DNA of 39,463 nt, taken from assembly GCA_002011235.1 (NCBI GenBank), contig MTMO01000053.1, positions 1 through 39,463 of the forward strand. The letters run 5' to 3'. Shown piece by piece: positions 24,483 to 31,520 of the stretch; the first letter of the stretch is position 1; each line of letters begins with the position of its first letter. The notes under the pieces are model-generated. The model saw only the letters and a list, made by a program, of their open reading frames with translations. It was not told the origin of the DNA and made no database searches. Source of the DNA: Archaeoglobus sp. JdFR-27. GTDB lineage: Archaea > Halobacteriota > Archaeoglobi > Archaeoglobales > Archaeoglobaceae. A program made the translations under genes and the position numbers.

Positions 24483-24606
24483 CGTATAACAACTTTTTGT
24501 GTCCGAAGCCGATTGCATATAACGTTTGCTGGTATGCGAAGTTCGAGAGAGGCTTTGCCGAGCATTTGAGTGAGTGCAAGAGAACCGCATACTCGTTGTT
24601 ATACGC
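24483..24606 (-). repeat. attC-like palindromic element A
   Basis: On the minus strand: GCGTATAAC (24598-24606), a short spacer, GTATGCG plus GTTC, a variable centre with the hairpin GGCAAAGCC, GAAC plus two unpaired T, CGCATAC, an 8-base spacer and GTTATATGC (24515-24523). Outer and inner arms pair (9 bp with one G-T; 7 bp perfect), with extra unpaired bases on one side only, as in integron attC sites. A further perfect 11-base inverted repeat, CGTATAACAAC (24483-24493) with its complement (24595-24605), extends the element. It begins 27 bases after the CPBP-like stop. No protein is called across it. Confidence 0.6.
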
Positions 24607-24632
24607 TGTTGTCCATTCATTATTAGACTCAA

Positions 24633-25349
24633 TCAAGACCATAGTATCTTTACTATAAACCATACTTGTCCGTTTATGAGGGTCCATGCAATTATTGGCC
24701 CGATAGAATTTTTTGTATATTTATAGACCAAACCTAACACCAGAAAAATTAAACCAACTTTGGGGGCGTTCCAAACACCTGCAGTAGGGGAAGAAAGGAT
24801 GTGCAAGGCACCAAATATTATAATAGTTAAAATGAGTCCCCATGATAGTACTCTACTCTCGCTCTTAAAAATGCGATCAGTATTGGTGATAAGCCACATG
24901 ACAAAGAAGACCTCCAAAGGACCATAGGCAAATATTCCTAATGCAACATACCAGAGATTCCAAGGGAAATTTAAATGAAAAGTAGGCGAATCAAAATGCG
25001 GTCCTCCAGCCAGAAGTCCGATACAGAAATCAGTTGCAACAATTAAACTTGATAGCAAAAGGGATTTCTCTATTCCTTTACGACTAAGTCCATACAGCTC
25101 AGGATCGTCTTTGCATATGAGTGTGATGACTAAAGGAAACAATCCAACAGACACAAATTCGATATAAAACGCGAGATACCGCCTCTCACCCAATACTTCA
25201 AGTGCTGTTGTGAAATCTAAACCATAAGCTTCTAAAATAATCAGTACAACCAACGCTGCACCAACAAAAAACCATATCCAAGTGGCAATAACTCGAAACA
25301 CGGGGTTATAGAGAAAAGCAAATCTAACATCTTGATTCATTTGTTTCAT
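24633..25349 (-). CDS. CPBP-like polytopic membrane protein, active-site Glu pair lost
   Basis: 238 residues with about eight hydrophobic segments. The overall layout resembles CPBP (Rce1-like) intramembrane proteases: the segment AYGPLEVFFVMWLI stands where the family has GPxxEExxxRG, and GALHILSS where a conserved His helix lies. Only one Glu of the EE pair and no following Arg are present, so protease activity is doubtful. The ATG follows GAGGTGG by four bases. The downstream side carries element A 27 bases after the stop. The gene lies 70 bases from the propeller protein gene upstream on the same strand, perhaps co-transcribed. Confidence 0.65.
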   Translation of the reverse strand: MKQMNQDVRFAFLYNPVFRVIATWIWFFVGAALVVLIILEAYGLDFTTALEVLGERRYLAFYIEFVSVGLFPLVITLICKDDPELYGLSRKGIEKSLLLSSLIVATDFCIGLLAGGPHFDSPTFHLNFPWNLWYVALGIFAYGPLEVFFVMWLITNTDRIFKSESRVLSWGLILTIIIFGALHILSSPTAGVWNAPKVGLIFLVLGLVYKYTKNSIGPIIAWTLINGQVWFIVKILWS

Positions 25350-25419
25350 TTTTCCACCTCTTTATTATCTGAAATTCCCATCCTTTTTTGTGCAAAATGG
25401 GCTCTTTAGCCGAGTGGAA

Positions 25420-26697
25420 TTAGTGTTTTCTTTTCCCAGTTCTTGGAATGACTTCGACGTTTTCAACTTTGAGTTTTAGTTTTTCGGTCAAGATATCAAT
25501 TCGTGTTGCTGAGCCACTTTTTTCCTCCACTTCTACACTCATCCTCTCAAATTTTTCCTCCCCATTCTCCAGCCACTCCCTGCATACTACGGGACTGGCA
25601 AGGTAGATTGTGTCATCTTTTAAATCTAAATCGCCGATAGGACCTTTAAGCAAGTAGAAGTTAATAAGATCACCATTTTCATCAAACACGAAAAGTACAT
25701 AATTGCTCACCCAGGCGATGAATCTTTTTCCGTCTTTTATGATCTTACCTTCCATTACATATTGGCTCTCTGGATAGGTTACGTTTATTATTTTGGCCCA
25801 TAGGATTTCTCCATCTCTGCTCAGTTTGGCTAAGAATGGATGAACTTCTGACTTCCAAAGTGGTAGTTCACGAAAGCGTTCATGAGCAAGCCCCGCAACA
25901 TAAAAATTATCACCGGCATAAATTGCATATAGTTCTACGGAATACTTCGGAAGTTCTTCAAACTCTGGGATTTTCTCTCCTTCTTTCTCTGTCATTTTCC
26001 TCTTTTCTTCTGGGATCTCGACTTTTCTTTTTATCTTTTCTTTAGATTTCAGGGAGATAGCCCATTCAAGCTTACCGTTCTTGCTGAGCTTGATAATTTT
26101 GTCCCCTTTCGTTAAGTATATTCCATCGGACACGGAAATATCATCGTTCAAATCTCCAAATCTAATATTACTTTCACTTTTTAATTTTATAGCCCAAATC
26201 ACATTTAAATCTTCATCAGTTTTCACCACTCCGTCCCTCGTGTTAAAGTAAAGAAACTTTCCATCACTTTCGATGTCAAACACGTTTAGAAAGTCTTCAT
26301 ACTCAACTAGAATAGGATTCTCCCTCGTCCCCTCATAGCTAACCCCCTTTTTCACAAGATCCTTTATCCATACAATCTTACCATTTTCGATCTTGGCAAT
26401 GTCTACACCTGCAGCATAAATCCTTCCGTCAAAGCACTTCAAGATATTTGAAATCCAGAAATCCTCATCAAGCGTCAAATTCCAGCCGTTTATCATTTTA
26501 ATGTATGGAGAACCTCTTTCAGTGCAGTTCTCAATAAATCCAAGTATGTAAATGCCGTTGTTCACAGAAATTTTCCTTCCTTCAATAATCTCGAATCTGT
26601 AGTCTGAGCTTTCAGATTTCATTTTTGAAGATTGGAATACATAAAGACTAGCTGCAAAGATTATTACTATGCATACCAGCAGAAGCGTTCTATTCAC
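25420..26697 (-). CDS. Membrane-anchored beta-propeller-like surface protein, 425 aa
   Basis: An N-terminal anchor (LLLVCIVIIFAASLYVF) is followed by a long extracellular domain with repeated strand patterns typical of PQQ/WD-type propellers: KIENGKIVWIKDL, KTDEDLNVIWAIKL, KLSKNGKLEWAISL and KLSRDGEILWAKII, each about 60-100 residues apart with W near the end. A charged Glu/Lys insertion (about 225-245) interrupts one blade. Function unknown; a surface binding or scaffold role is likely. The start is GTG, with GGAGGTG four bases upstream. Element C (26751-26832) lies 54 bases upstream. A possible transcription link to the CPBP-like gene exists. Confidence 0.75.
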   Translation of the reverse strand: MNRTLLLVCIVIIFAASLYVFQSSKMKSESSDYRFEIIEGRKISVNNGIYILGFIENCTERGSPYIKMINGWNLTLDEDFWISNILKCFDGRIYAAGVDIAKIENGKIVWIKDLVKKGVSYEGTRENPILVEYEDFLNVFDIESDGKFLYFNTRDGVVKTDEDLNVIWAIKLKSESNIRFGDLNDDISVSDGIYLTKGDKIIKLSKNGKLEWAISLKSKEKIKRKVEIPEEKRKMTEKEGEKIPEFEELPKYSVELYAIYAGDNFYVAGLAHERFRELPLWKSEVHPFLAKLSRDGEILWAKIINVTYPESQYVMEGKIIKDGKRFIAWVSNYVLFVFDENGDLINFYLLKGPIGDLDLKDDTIYLASPVVCREWLENGEEKFERMSVEVEEKSGSATRIDILTEKLKLKVENVEVIPRTGKRKH

Positions 26698-26750
26698 CTA
26701 CCACCTCCATTTTAAAATTTTTAAATTTTCCTTGGGCGGACTCGCAATTT

Positions 26751-26832
26751 CAGACAACGCTCGTTTCGGGGATATGTGAAGTTTGCGATAGCAAATTTGG
26801 GCGAGCGAAGTCTTTTACCCGCTGTTATATGC
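26751..26832 (-). repeat. attC-like palindromic element C
   Basis: On the minus strand it opens with GCATATAAC (26824-26832), 16 bases after the stop of the glycosyltransferase-like gene, and closes with GTTGTCTG (26751-26758). Inner parts GCGGG and CCC, the centre CGCCCAAAT and the right block AAACTTCACATATC align with elements A and B, where the block is GAACTTCGCATA(C/T)C. Pairing of the arms is weaker than in A. Length 82 bp. Confidence 0.5.
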
Positions 26833-26847
26833 AGTATGGTAGCAATC

Positions 26848-28179
26848 TTATTTTGCATAATTCGTCTCTAATAAGTTATAAATTTTATGAATACCAATAC
26901 GAAGACCAATAATTGAAAATGGAATTAGAACACAAACATATCGATTAATATCAGATCGAATCAATTCACGCATCTGCGCTGGAGTTTCTGGTACGGTTAC
27001 TGGAATTCCTCCAATATCAATTACTCCTTGACCAATATGATAATACATTATTGGTATCCGCAGGGTATAAAAGATAAGTAAAACAAAGGAGCAAAGACCG
27101 ATTACTTTAAGAATAGAATCATTTGTGGTAACAAGAAATATAAGGCCAGGTACAAGTAATGGAGTCCAAAATAAGACTCCCGATTCTGGGTGTATTAAAT
27201 TTTCAAAGATATATCGCCAATTTAAACCCAGTGTATTAATATCACCTCGCAAAATACCTAAATGTAATGGTACTCCAAATAAAGATATATTATAGATGAC
27301 AAGAATAATAAATGCAACTAAACCGCCAAGAGAAAAAAGTACAAGAAATCTGATTTTTTTAGTGAAAAGAAAATATCCAATTAACAGGATTACCAAAATG
27401 CTGAGTTCAAGCCGAGTTAAAACAAGTAAACCAAGTATAAGGCCTGATGAAATTATATGCCAGGTTTTGTTTGAACGAAAAGATAAGCATGTAAATAATA
27501 AAAAAAGAGAAGCTAAGCCATACGAGGTCAAAGTTGCATAAAGCGGCAAATCAAAAATATTTTTCATAAATATAGGCGCTGTGACTAATGCTGCTGGTAT
27601 AATAAACAGACATTTATATGTTGGATAATACAACTTTAAAACCTTTGCATTAGCCCATATACCTATGAACAAGAAGAAAAAACTAGTTAATAAAAGTGAT
27701 AGTGCTAATTTCCACTGGTACCAGCTACTTTCCGTAGGAATATAAAAATCTTTAAAAAATAAATCTTTTATAAGTAGAGGTTGTGGTGGCAACATCGTCA
27801 TTTCAGAACCTACCGTTTTTTCTGTCCTTTTTATCGTAAGCTCAGGGGATACATATTCACTGATTTTTTCTGTAGTTACGAATGGCTCAACGAGTACTGT
27901 CAATAAAGAATATGGAATAAGTGATAGCAGACTATATCCAGGAGACCGCTGTTCTACAAAATGTAGGTTTCTGACGATTGGTTTTTCTTTTGCAGGTGTT
28001 ACCGACTGCAATATAGCGTAATAATCTACCGAATCAGCGGCAACATTTACTTTAGTTGATGTTGCTATTAAGACAATTAAGATACCTATAGATACGAAAA
28101 ACAGAATATAGTCTAGAAGATTTAATATTCGTGAAGTATATATTTTCTTATCAAATTTGTGCGTCATATTCCCAACCAT
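26848..28179 (-). CDS. Putative GT-C type membrane glycosyltransferase
   Basis: 443 residues from the ATG at 28179; further starts at 28200 (TTG) and 28167 (ATG) are possible. About ten membrane segments. After the first helix a long external loop has AADSVDYYAILQSV, with an Asp in the position used by GT-C (GT39/ArnT-like) enzymes, and RSPGYSLLSLIPYSLL. Later helices carry GLILGLLVLTRLELSILVIL, a pattern also common in such transferases. It probably adds a sugar from a lipid carrier to a surface molecule; the donor is unknown. It is bounded by element B 36 bases upstream of the start and element C 16 bases after the stop, like a one-gene cassette. Confidence 0.6.
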   Translation of the reverse strand: MVGNMTHKFDKKIYTSRILNLLDYILFFVSIGILIVLIATSTKVNVAADSVDYYAILQSVTPAKEKPIVRNLHFVEQRSPGYSLLSLIPYSLLTVLVEPFVTTEKISEYVSPELTIKRTEKTVGSEMTMLPPQPLLIKDLFFKDFYIPTESSWYQWKLALSLLLTSFFFLFIGIWANAKVLKLYYPTYKCLFIIPAALVTAPIFMKNIFDLPLYATLTSYGLASLFLLFTCLSFRSNKTWHIISSGLILGLLVLTRLELSILVILLIGYFLFTKKIRFLVLFSLGGLVAFIILVIYNISLFGVPLHLGILRGDINTLGLNWRYIFENLIHPESGVLFWTPLLVPGLIFLVTTNDSILKVIGLCSFVLLIFYTLRIPIMYYHIGQGVIDIGGIPVTVPETPAQMRELIRSDINRYVCVLIPFSIIGLRIGIHKIYNLLETNYAK

Positions 28180-28214
28180 TATGGTTAGTCTTATATTCAA
28201 TCAGCCGCCATATT

Positions 28215-28301
28215 GCATATAACGGTTTGCAGATATGCGAAGTTCGACATGAAGCCGAATTTGGGTGGAGCGGAGCGTAGCCGTATGTCCGACTGTTAAG
28301 T
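28215..28301 (-). repeat. attC-like palindromic element B
   Basis: Minus-strand order: ACTTAAC (28295-28301; fits RYYYAAC), GTCGGACATACGG, a GC-richer centre with CACCCAAATTCGG, GTCGAACTTCGCATATC, a spacer and GTTATATGC (28215-28223). The right 33 bases align with element A with only a few differences. The arms pair imperfectly (two mismatches in each). It lies between the stop of the broken methyltransferase and the start of the glycosyltransferase-like gene. The next bases (28302-28351) are GC-rich with the hairpin CCCC-gaca-GGGG. Confidence 0.55.
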
Positions 28302-28371
28302 GACCCCGACAGGGGCAAGGTGTGAAGCACCGCAGAGTCCCGAACCCCGCCAAAAGATTCTTTACTCATAT

Positions 28372-28972
28372 CTACCCCTCTCTAAATTTACTCTTGCTCA
28401 TTTGATTGGGCTTTCTAAAGTTTGCGGTATAATTTCTTTTCTTGCCGTAGCTCTCGACGAATTCAAACTCCTGTTTTTCAGCCAACGAACGGACAACCGA
28501 CAGAGGTAAGAAGTCAGGGTCTCCTGGTTGTTCAGTGATGGATAAAAGGCCAGAGGGTCTAAGAACTCTATATATCTCCTTCAGGCACGCTTCTGGGTTT
28601 GAAACCTCACCCAAAACTGCCACAAGAAAAACAACATCGAATTCGTTTGCATCAAAGGGAAGACTGATAGCGTCTCCCTGTGTAAATCCCACATTATCCA
28701 CCCCCGCTGCTTCAAGTTTCCGACGGGTTTTTTCAAGCATCTCTTGTTGCAGGTCGAACAATTCTAAAATGTCCTTGTGGGATGCGTCGTGCAACTTCAA
28801 CGCTAAAGTAACCCGAACCTGGACCTATTTCAAGCACTCGTGAATCCTTTTTAAGATGAAGGCGATCAGCCAGTTTCTGAGGAGAAAGAATGAGCCTGCG
28901 TAAAGGAGAATTTAACCAAAATGATAGCAGAGGTGGATAAGCCCCCTTACCAAAAAACGCTTTATGGTCCCC
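28372..28972 (-). pseudogene. SAM methyltransferase with frameshift and lost start
   Basis: The 5' segment (about 28770-28972) encodes GKGAYPPLLSFWLNSPLRRL, ILSPQKLADRLHLKKDSRVL and motif I EIGPGSGYFSVEVARRIPQG. Then an extra T in the run at 28766-28769 shifts the frame, and the rest continues LELFDLQQEMLEKTRRKLEA, VGFTQGDAISLPFDANEFDV, YRVLRPSGLLSITEQPGDPD to the stop at 28372. It is a close relative of a common bacterial/archaeal class I methyltransferase of unknown substrate. The 5' end meets a TAA at 28973 without a start codon, so it is also truncated next to the inverted CPBP half. Confidence 0.75.
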
Positions 28973-29039
28973 TTATATTCCGTAGAATTTTTACATCTTT
29001 TCCTATTCTGCTTAACCAGAGTTTTCGGTCCAAAAATGA

Positions 29040-29290
29040 CTATTACTTATTCTCGGCGTAATATGGGCTTTGTGGCATCTTCCTCTTTTCTTCATGAAAG
29101 GACAATGGCAGCACGATGTGTTGAAATTTGGCACATTGGATTTCTGGACGTTTATTTTTAGCCCAATCATTCTTTCAATCTTGTTCACATGGATTTACAA
29201 CAACACTAACCGTAGCACTTTATCAGCAATTCTTTTCCATTTCATGATTAATTTTAGTGGGAATCTTATTCCCTTAACCAAACAAGGTAG
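29040..29290 (+). pseudogene. CPBP protease, C-terminal half, inverted relative to its N-terminal half
   Basis: The plus-strand frame opened after the TGA at 29037 reads LLLILGVIWALWHLPLFFMK, then FSPIILSILFTWIYNNTNRS and LSAILFHFMINFSGN. These are the second and third conserved parts of the CPBP (Rce1-like) protease, including the W-H-L-P and FH...N residues. The matching first part (EELGWRG) lies on the minus strand just to the right, ending at the same hairpin (29283-29303). So one gene was split and half of it flipped. There is no start codon of its own. Confidence 0.75.
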
Positions 29291-29303
29291 ACTCTATACC
29301 TTG
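29283..29303. repeat. Inverted repeat at the CPBP inversion joint
   Basis: CAAGGTA (29283-29289) and TACCTTG (29297-29303) are perfect inverted arms with a 7-base loop. The C-terminal half (plus) and the N-terminal half (minus) of the split CPBP gene both run into it. A further partial copy (ATACCTTG) lies at about 29315-29325. The hairpin probably marks or caused the rearrangement. Confidence 0.75.
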
Positions 29304-29826
29304 AAACAAGTGCATTATACCTTGCTTGCAGACCATCCAGGGCATAACCACGCCAACCCAGCTCCTCCGGTAATGGACCATAAAGCAAGATGAAAATTGC
29401 AAATGGAAGAATTCTCCAGGGTTCGAACAACAAATTTTTAGCAGTTTCAAATTCCGGTAAAGGAGAGCCCGCGAAAACACTTAACAGAAGGGCAAGAGCG
29501 TTCAATGCAGGAAAGGTAAGCAAAATCACCAAGAGCCACCTTTTACCAATCCGTCTGATGTCAAATACACGTTGCCAGTAATCTCTCCATTGTTCCTTAT
29601 CGTGGGTGCGGGAAATTAGTATGATTTCTGCTAATGCTGGGCCGAACAGTCCAAAAGCACCAAAAAGTATTGCAGGAAATCTCCAGACATTCCAACCTAA
29701 CAATATAACCCACATCCAGAAAAACCATGAAATACCAAGAGCAAGAGCAAAGAACCTCCATGGGTTTGCAGCTTTTAAAATTCCTGTGTTCATATTATCT
29801 ACCTTTTTCTTTTCTGGATGAGCCAT
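29291..29826 (-). pseudogene. CPBP intramembrane protease, N-terminal half
   Basis: Start ATG at 29826 (or 29793, preceded by AAGGTAGAT). Hydrophobic segments include FFALALGISWFFWMWVILLG, AILFGAFGLFGPALAEIILI and LLVILLTFPALNALALLLSV, then the protease motif PLPEELGWRGYALDGLQARY with the catalytic EE and R. After NALVS the frame enters the inversion joint and ends in unrelated residues (RYRVYLVWLRE, stop at 29266). The remaining helices with the catalytic His are on the other strand at 29040-29290. The product would be inactive. Family role: cleavage or prenyl-type processing in the membrane, often immunity-related in bacteria. Confidence 0.8.
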
Positions 29827-29855
29827 TACAAATCAAAGGCGGGGTTCGGAATTTC

Positions 29856-29876
29856 ATCTAACGGTATGCGAACATA
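29856..29876 (-). repeat. Half attC-like element E
   Basis: Minus-strand GATATGTTCGCATACC immediately followed by GTTAGAT (29856-29862, fits GTTRRRY). TTCGCATACC repeats the inner-arm block of element A, but the long spacer and the left half are missing. It sits just before the start region of the broken CPBP gene, where the right boundary of an element is expected. Confidence 0.4.
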
Positions 29877-29953
29877 TCTTTACTCATCCTTTCTTTTTTA
29901 CCCAGTAATTATTATTTCAAACTTTTCTTTTTTAACTGGTCATAGCGAGTTTT

Positions 29954-30033
29954 GCCTAACATCAGGGATAAAAGAAGTCGCCGAAGGCGATTTGGTGAAA
30001 GCATAGACCTGAACCAGATACATGCTGTTATTT
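29954..30033 (-). repeat. attC-like palindromic element D
   Basis: Minus-strand order: AAATAAC (30027-30033), a spacer, TCAGG, a centre with CACCAAATCGCC and the hairpin GCC-TTC-GGC, CGACTTCTTTTATC, CCTGA, then GTTAGGC (29954-29960), a perfect GTTRRRY core. CCTGA-TGTTA pairs with TAACA and TCAGG on the left, leaving a left-side bulge. The stop codon of the upstream methyltransferase (30028) lies inside AAATAAC, a common arrangement in integron cassettes. Centre and right block align with elements B and C. Confidence 0.5.
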
Positions 30034-30657
30034 GTCGTTGCGATACCTCCTGGCTATTATCCTGTTGACAGCGTGCTTGTGAGGAATGCCACTCGACATA
30101 CAATCGAAGATTTCCTCTGTACAATACACAATCTCCCAGTCCCAGAAATAACCCATCAACTCTCCAGATTTGTAAAGGAAAGCTGTTTCTTCAGCGTCTG
30201 GTGCTCTTGGAATAAACGGCTTCTTCACGAATACAGAAAAAGCAATAATGCCGTTAGGTGAAGTGTGCTCCTTGTAGTTCTGGAAGCGTTTATCTCTTAC
30301 TTCAGGTGGAAGATACTGCAAGGTGCCTGTTGAAAAAATAACATCATAAGTATCTTCAAGCTCATAGGTTACAATGTCAGCATGGATAGTCTCGACGTGA
30401 ACTCCAACTTCCTCAGCATACCTCCTTGTTTTCTCTAGGCCAGGCAGAGACAAGTCGAGGCCAACAACCTCAAAACCATGTTTGGCAAAATAAACAGCAT
30501 TTCTCCCCTCTCCACAACCCAGATCCAGTAGCTTGGGGCGAAAGTCTGAACTGGGTCGAATAATCTCTATGATTCTATCGCATATGGTAGAGGGCTTCTT
30601 TCCCCAATAGTATTCCTGATTTGCATACCTTTTGTCATAAGGGTTCTCCTTCTTCAA
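30028..30657 (-). CDS. Class I SAM-dependent methyltransferase (TehB-like)
   Basis: 209 residues, intact. Motif I is KLLDLGCGEGRNAVYFAKHG, motif II EVVGLDLSLPGLEKTRRYA, motif III IHADIVTYEL and motif IV YDVIFSTGTLQYLPPEVR, as in TehB and tellurite/thiol-type methyltransferases; the substrate is unknown. The start is TTG at 30657, directly after the TAG of a 46-codon ORF and preceded by GGAGGTG six bases away, so the two are translationally linked. Its stop lies inside element D. This is the best-preserved gene of the cassette-like block. Confidence 0.85.
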   Translation of the reverse strand: MKKENPYDKRYANQEYYWGKKPSTICDRIIEIIRPSSDFRPKLLDLGCGEGRNAVYFAKHGFEVVGLDLSLPGLEKTRRYAEEVGVHVETIHADIVTYELEDTYDVIFSTGTLQYLPPEVRDKRFQNYKEHTSPNGIIAFSVFVKKPFIPRAPDAEETAFLYKSGELMGYFWDWEIVYCTEEIFDCMSSGIPHKHAVNRIIARRYRNDK

Positions 30658-30798
30658 CTATCGCACCTCCCTCGAATTGCAGGCAGATAACTCGTCCATA
30701 TTCGAACTATCTGGATATACTGCTATTTTGGGAACATATGCGACATGTTCACACATGCACCCTTCTGGATGACCGAATGTTTCTGCCCTTTCCATCAT
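30658..30798 (-). CDS. Small CxC protein coupled to the methyltransferase, 46 aa
   Basis: Two ATGs at 30798 and 30795 follow AAGGTGA, a good ribosome site. The product has a possible metal- or metalloid-binding cluster, FGHPEGCMCEH, then VAYVPKIAVYPDSSNM and a second Cys near the end. The TAG stop directly abuts the TTG start of the methyltransferase, and its last codons contain that gene's ribosome site. No family recognised. A role as a small partner or substrate-delivery protein of the methyltransferase is only a guess. Confidence 0.55.
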   Translation of the reverse strand: MMERAETFGHPEGCMCEHVAYVPKIAVYPDSSNMDELSACNSREVR

Positions 30799-30838
30799 GG
30801 TTCACCTTCTGTTAAAAAGGTTATCAAAGGGCTTTTTA

Positions 30839-30969
30839 CTACCCCAATTTCACAGCAGGGATCTCAGCTTCTCTTGCCTTTTATAAAGATTATAAAGAGT
30901 TGATTTTCCCATTTTTAAATATTTTTGCAGTCTCCTCAAGGATCATTATAGGAGAACTACTCTCCAACA
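30839..30969 (-). pseudogene. Excisionase-like HTH_17 DNA-binding protein, frameshifted
   Basis: The ATG at 30969 has AAAGGAG eight bases upstream. The first frame gives MLESSSPIMILEETAKIFK. An extra A in a five-A run shifts the frame to MGKSTLYNLYK, and a missing A in AAAA shifts it again to KAREAEIPAVKLG, with the stop at 30839. Joined, this is the Xis/MerR-type pattern (L.EAAK.LKMGKSTLY.L...GEIPAVKLG). Such small HTH proteins usually belong to integrated elements. Both shifts are in A-runs, so sequencing error should be excluded before calling it dead. Confidence 0.65.
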
Positions 30970-31233
30970 TTAGGTTTACTCCTTTTTTGCCTGCTAAAAT
31001 TTACCACCGTTTAACCTCATGTAAATATAGCGAAGGAAAGCAAAAGTTGGTCACATTAAAGAATTTCTCTCTTCCTGAGCGTGGTCAACTCTCATTTTAT
31101 TTTAGAATAAAAGAGACTCTTATTATTCCAGAATAGAAGAAAGATAGAATTTTTGCTCTCTTATAGATGAATTGAAGGAAAGCTTGAAGAAATTTCATAT
31201 TTACTTTGATTTATTTTAAATTACTAATTTATT

Positions 31234-31458
31234 TTAAATACATCTTATTTCTCTTATCACTCTTTTGTAAGCATAAAACACCTTAGTCCTTTCTTCATCT
31301 CTTAAAACTTGGATAAAACGGAAGAACTGTATTTTAAAAGGAGCGTCAGATGGATAAACGATGAATTTTGGAGTAAAAAACGGATTTACACTCTTTACCT
31401 TATATTTTTGTACATAATAAACGATAAATTTGATCCATTTGGCATCTAAAGGAGCCTT
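31234..31458 (-). pseudogene. Unassigned open-frame fragment
   Basis: A minus-strand frame of about 74 codons, between a TGA at 31459 and TAA at 31234, has protein-like composition (KAPLDAKWIKFIVYYVQKYK; NPFFTPKFIVYPSDAPFKIQ; RDEERTKVFYAYKRVIRE) but no ATG, GTG or TTG start near its beginning and no ribosome site. It may be the C-terminal remnant of a larger gene; no family recognised. The stretch 30970-31233 to its left is AT-rich with a 13-base direct repeat (ATTTATTTTAAAT at 31209 and 31227) and no supportable gene. Confidence 0.3.
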
Positions 31459-31520
31459 TCAGCTCTCGTAAAATCTAAATCTTTTTCCGTTTGAGTTATA
31501 GCTTTAGGGCCCTTACCAAA

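Noticed and set aside
24445-24687. 80-codon minus-strand frame across element A
   Set aside because: It overlaps the end of the CPBP-like gene and is entirely explained by the palindromic element being open in one frame; no ribosome site.
30900-31136. 78-codon plus-strand frame
   Set aside because: It overlaps the HTH_17 remnant on the opposite strand and has no ribosome site or family pattern.
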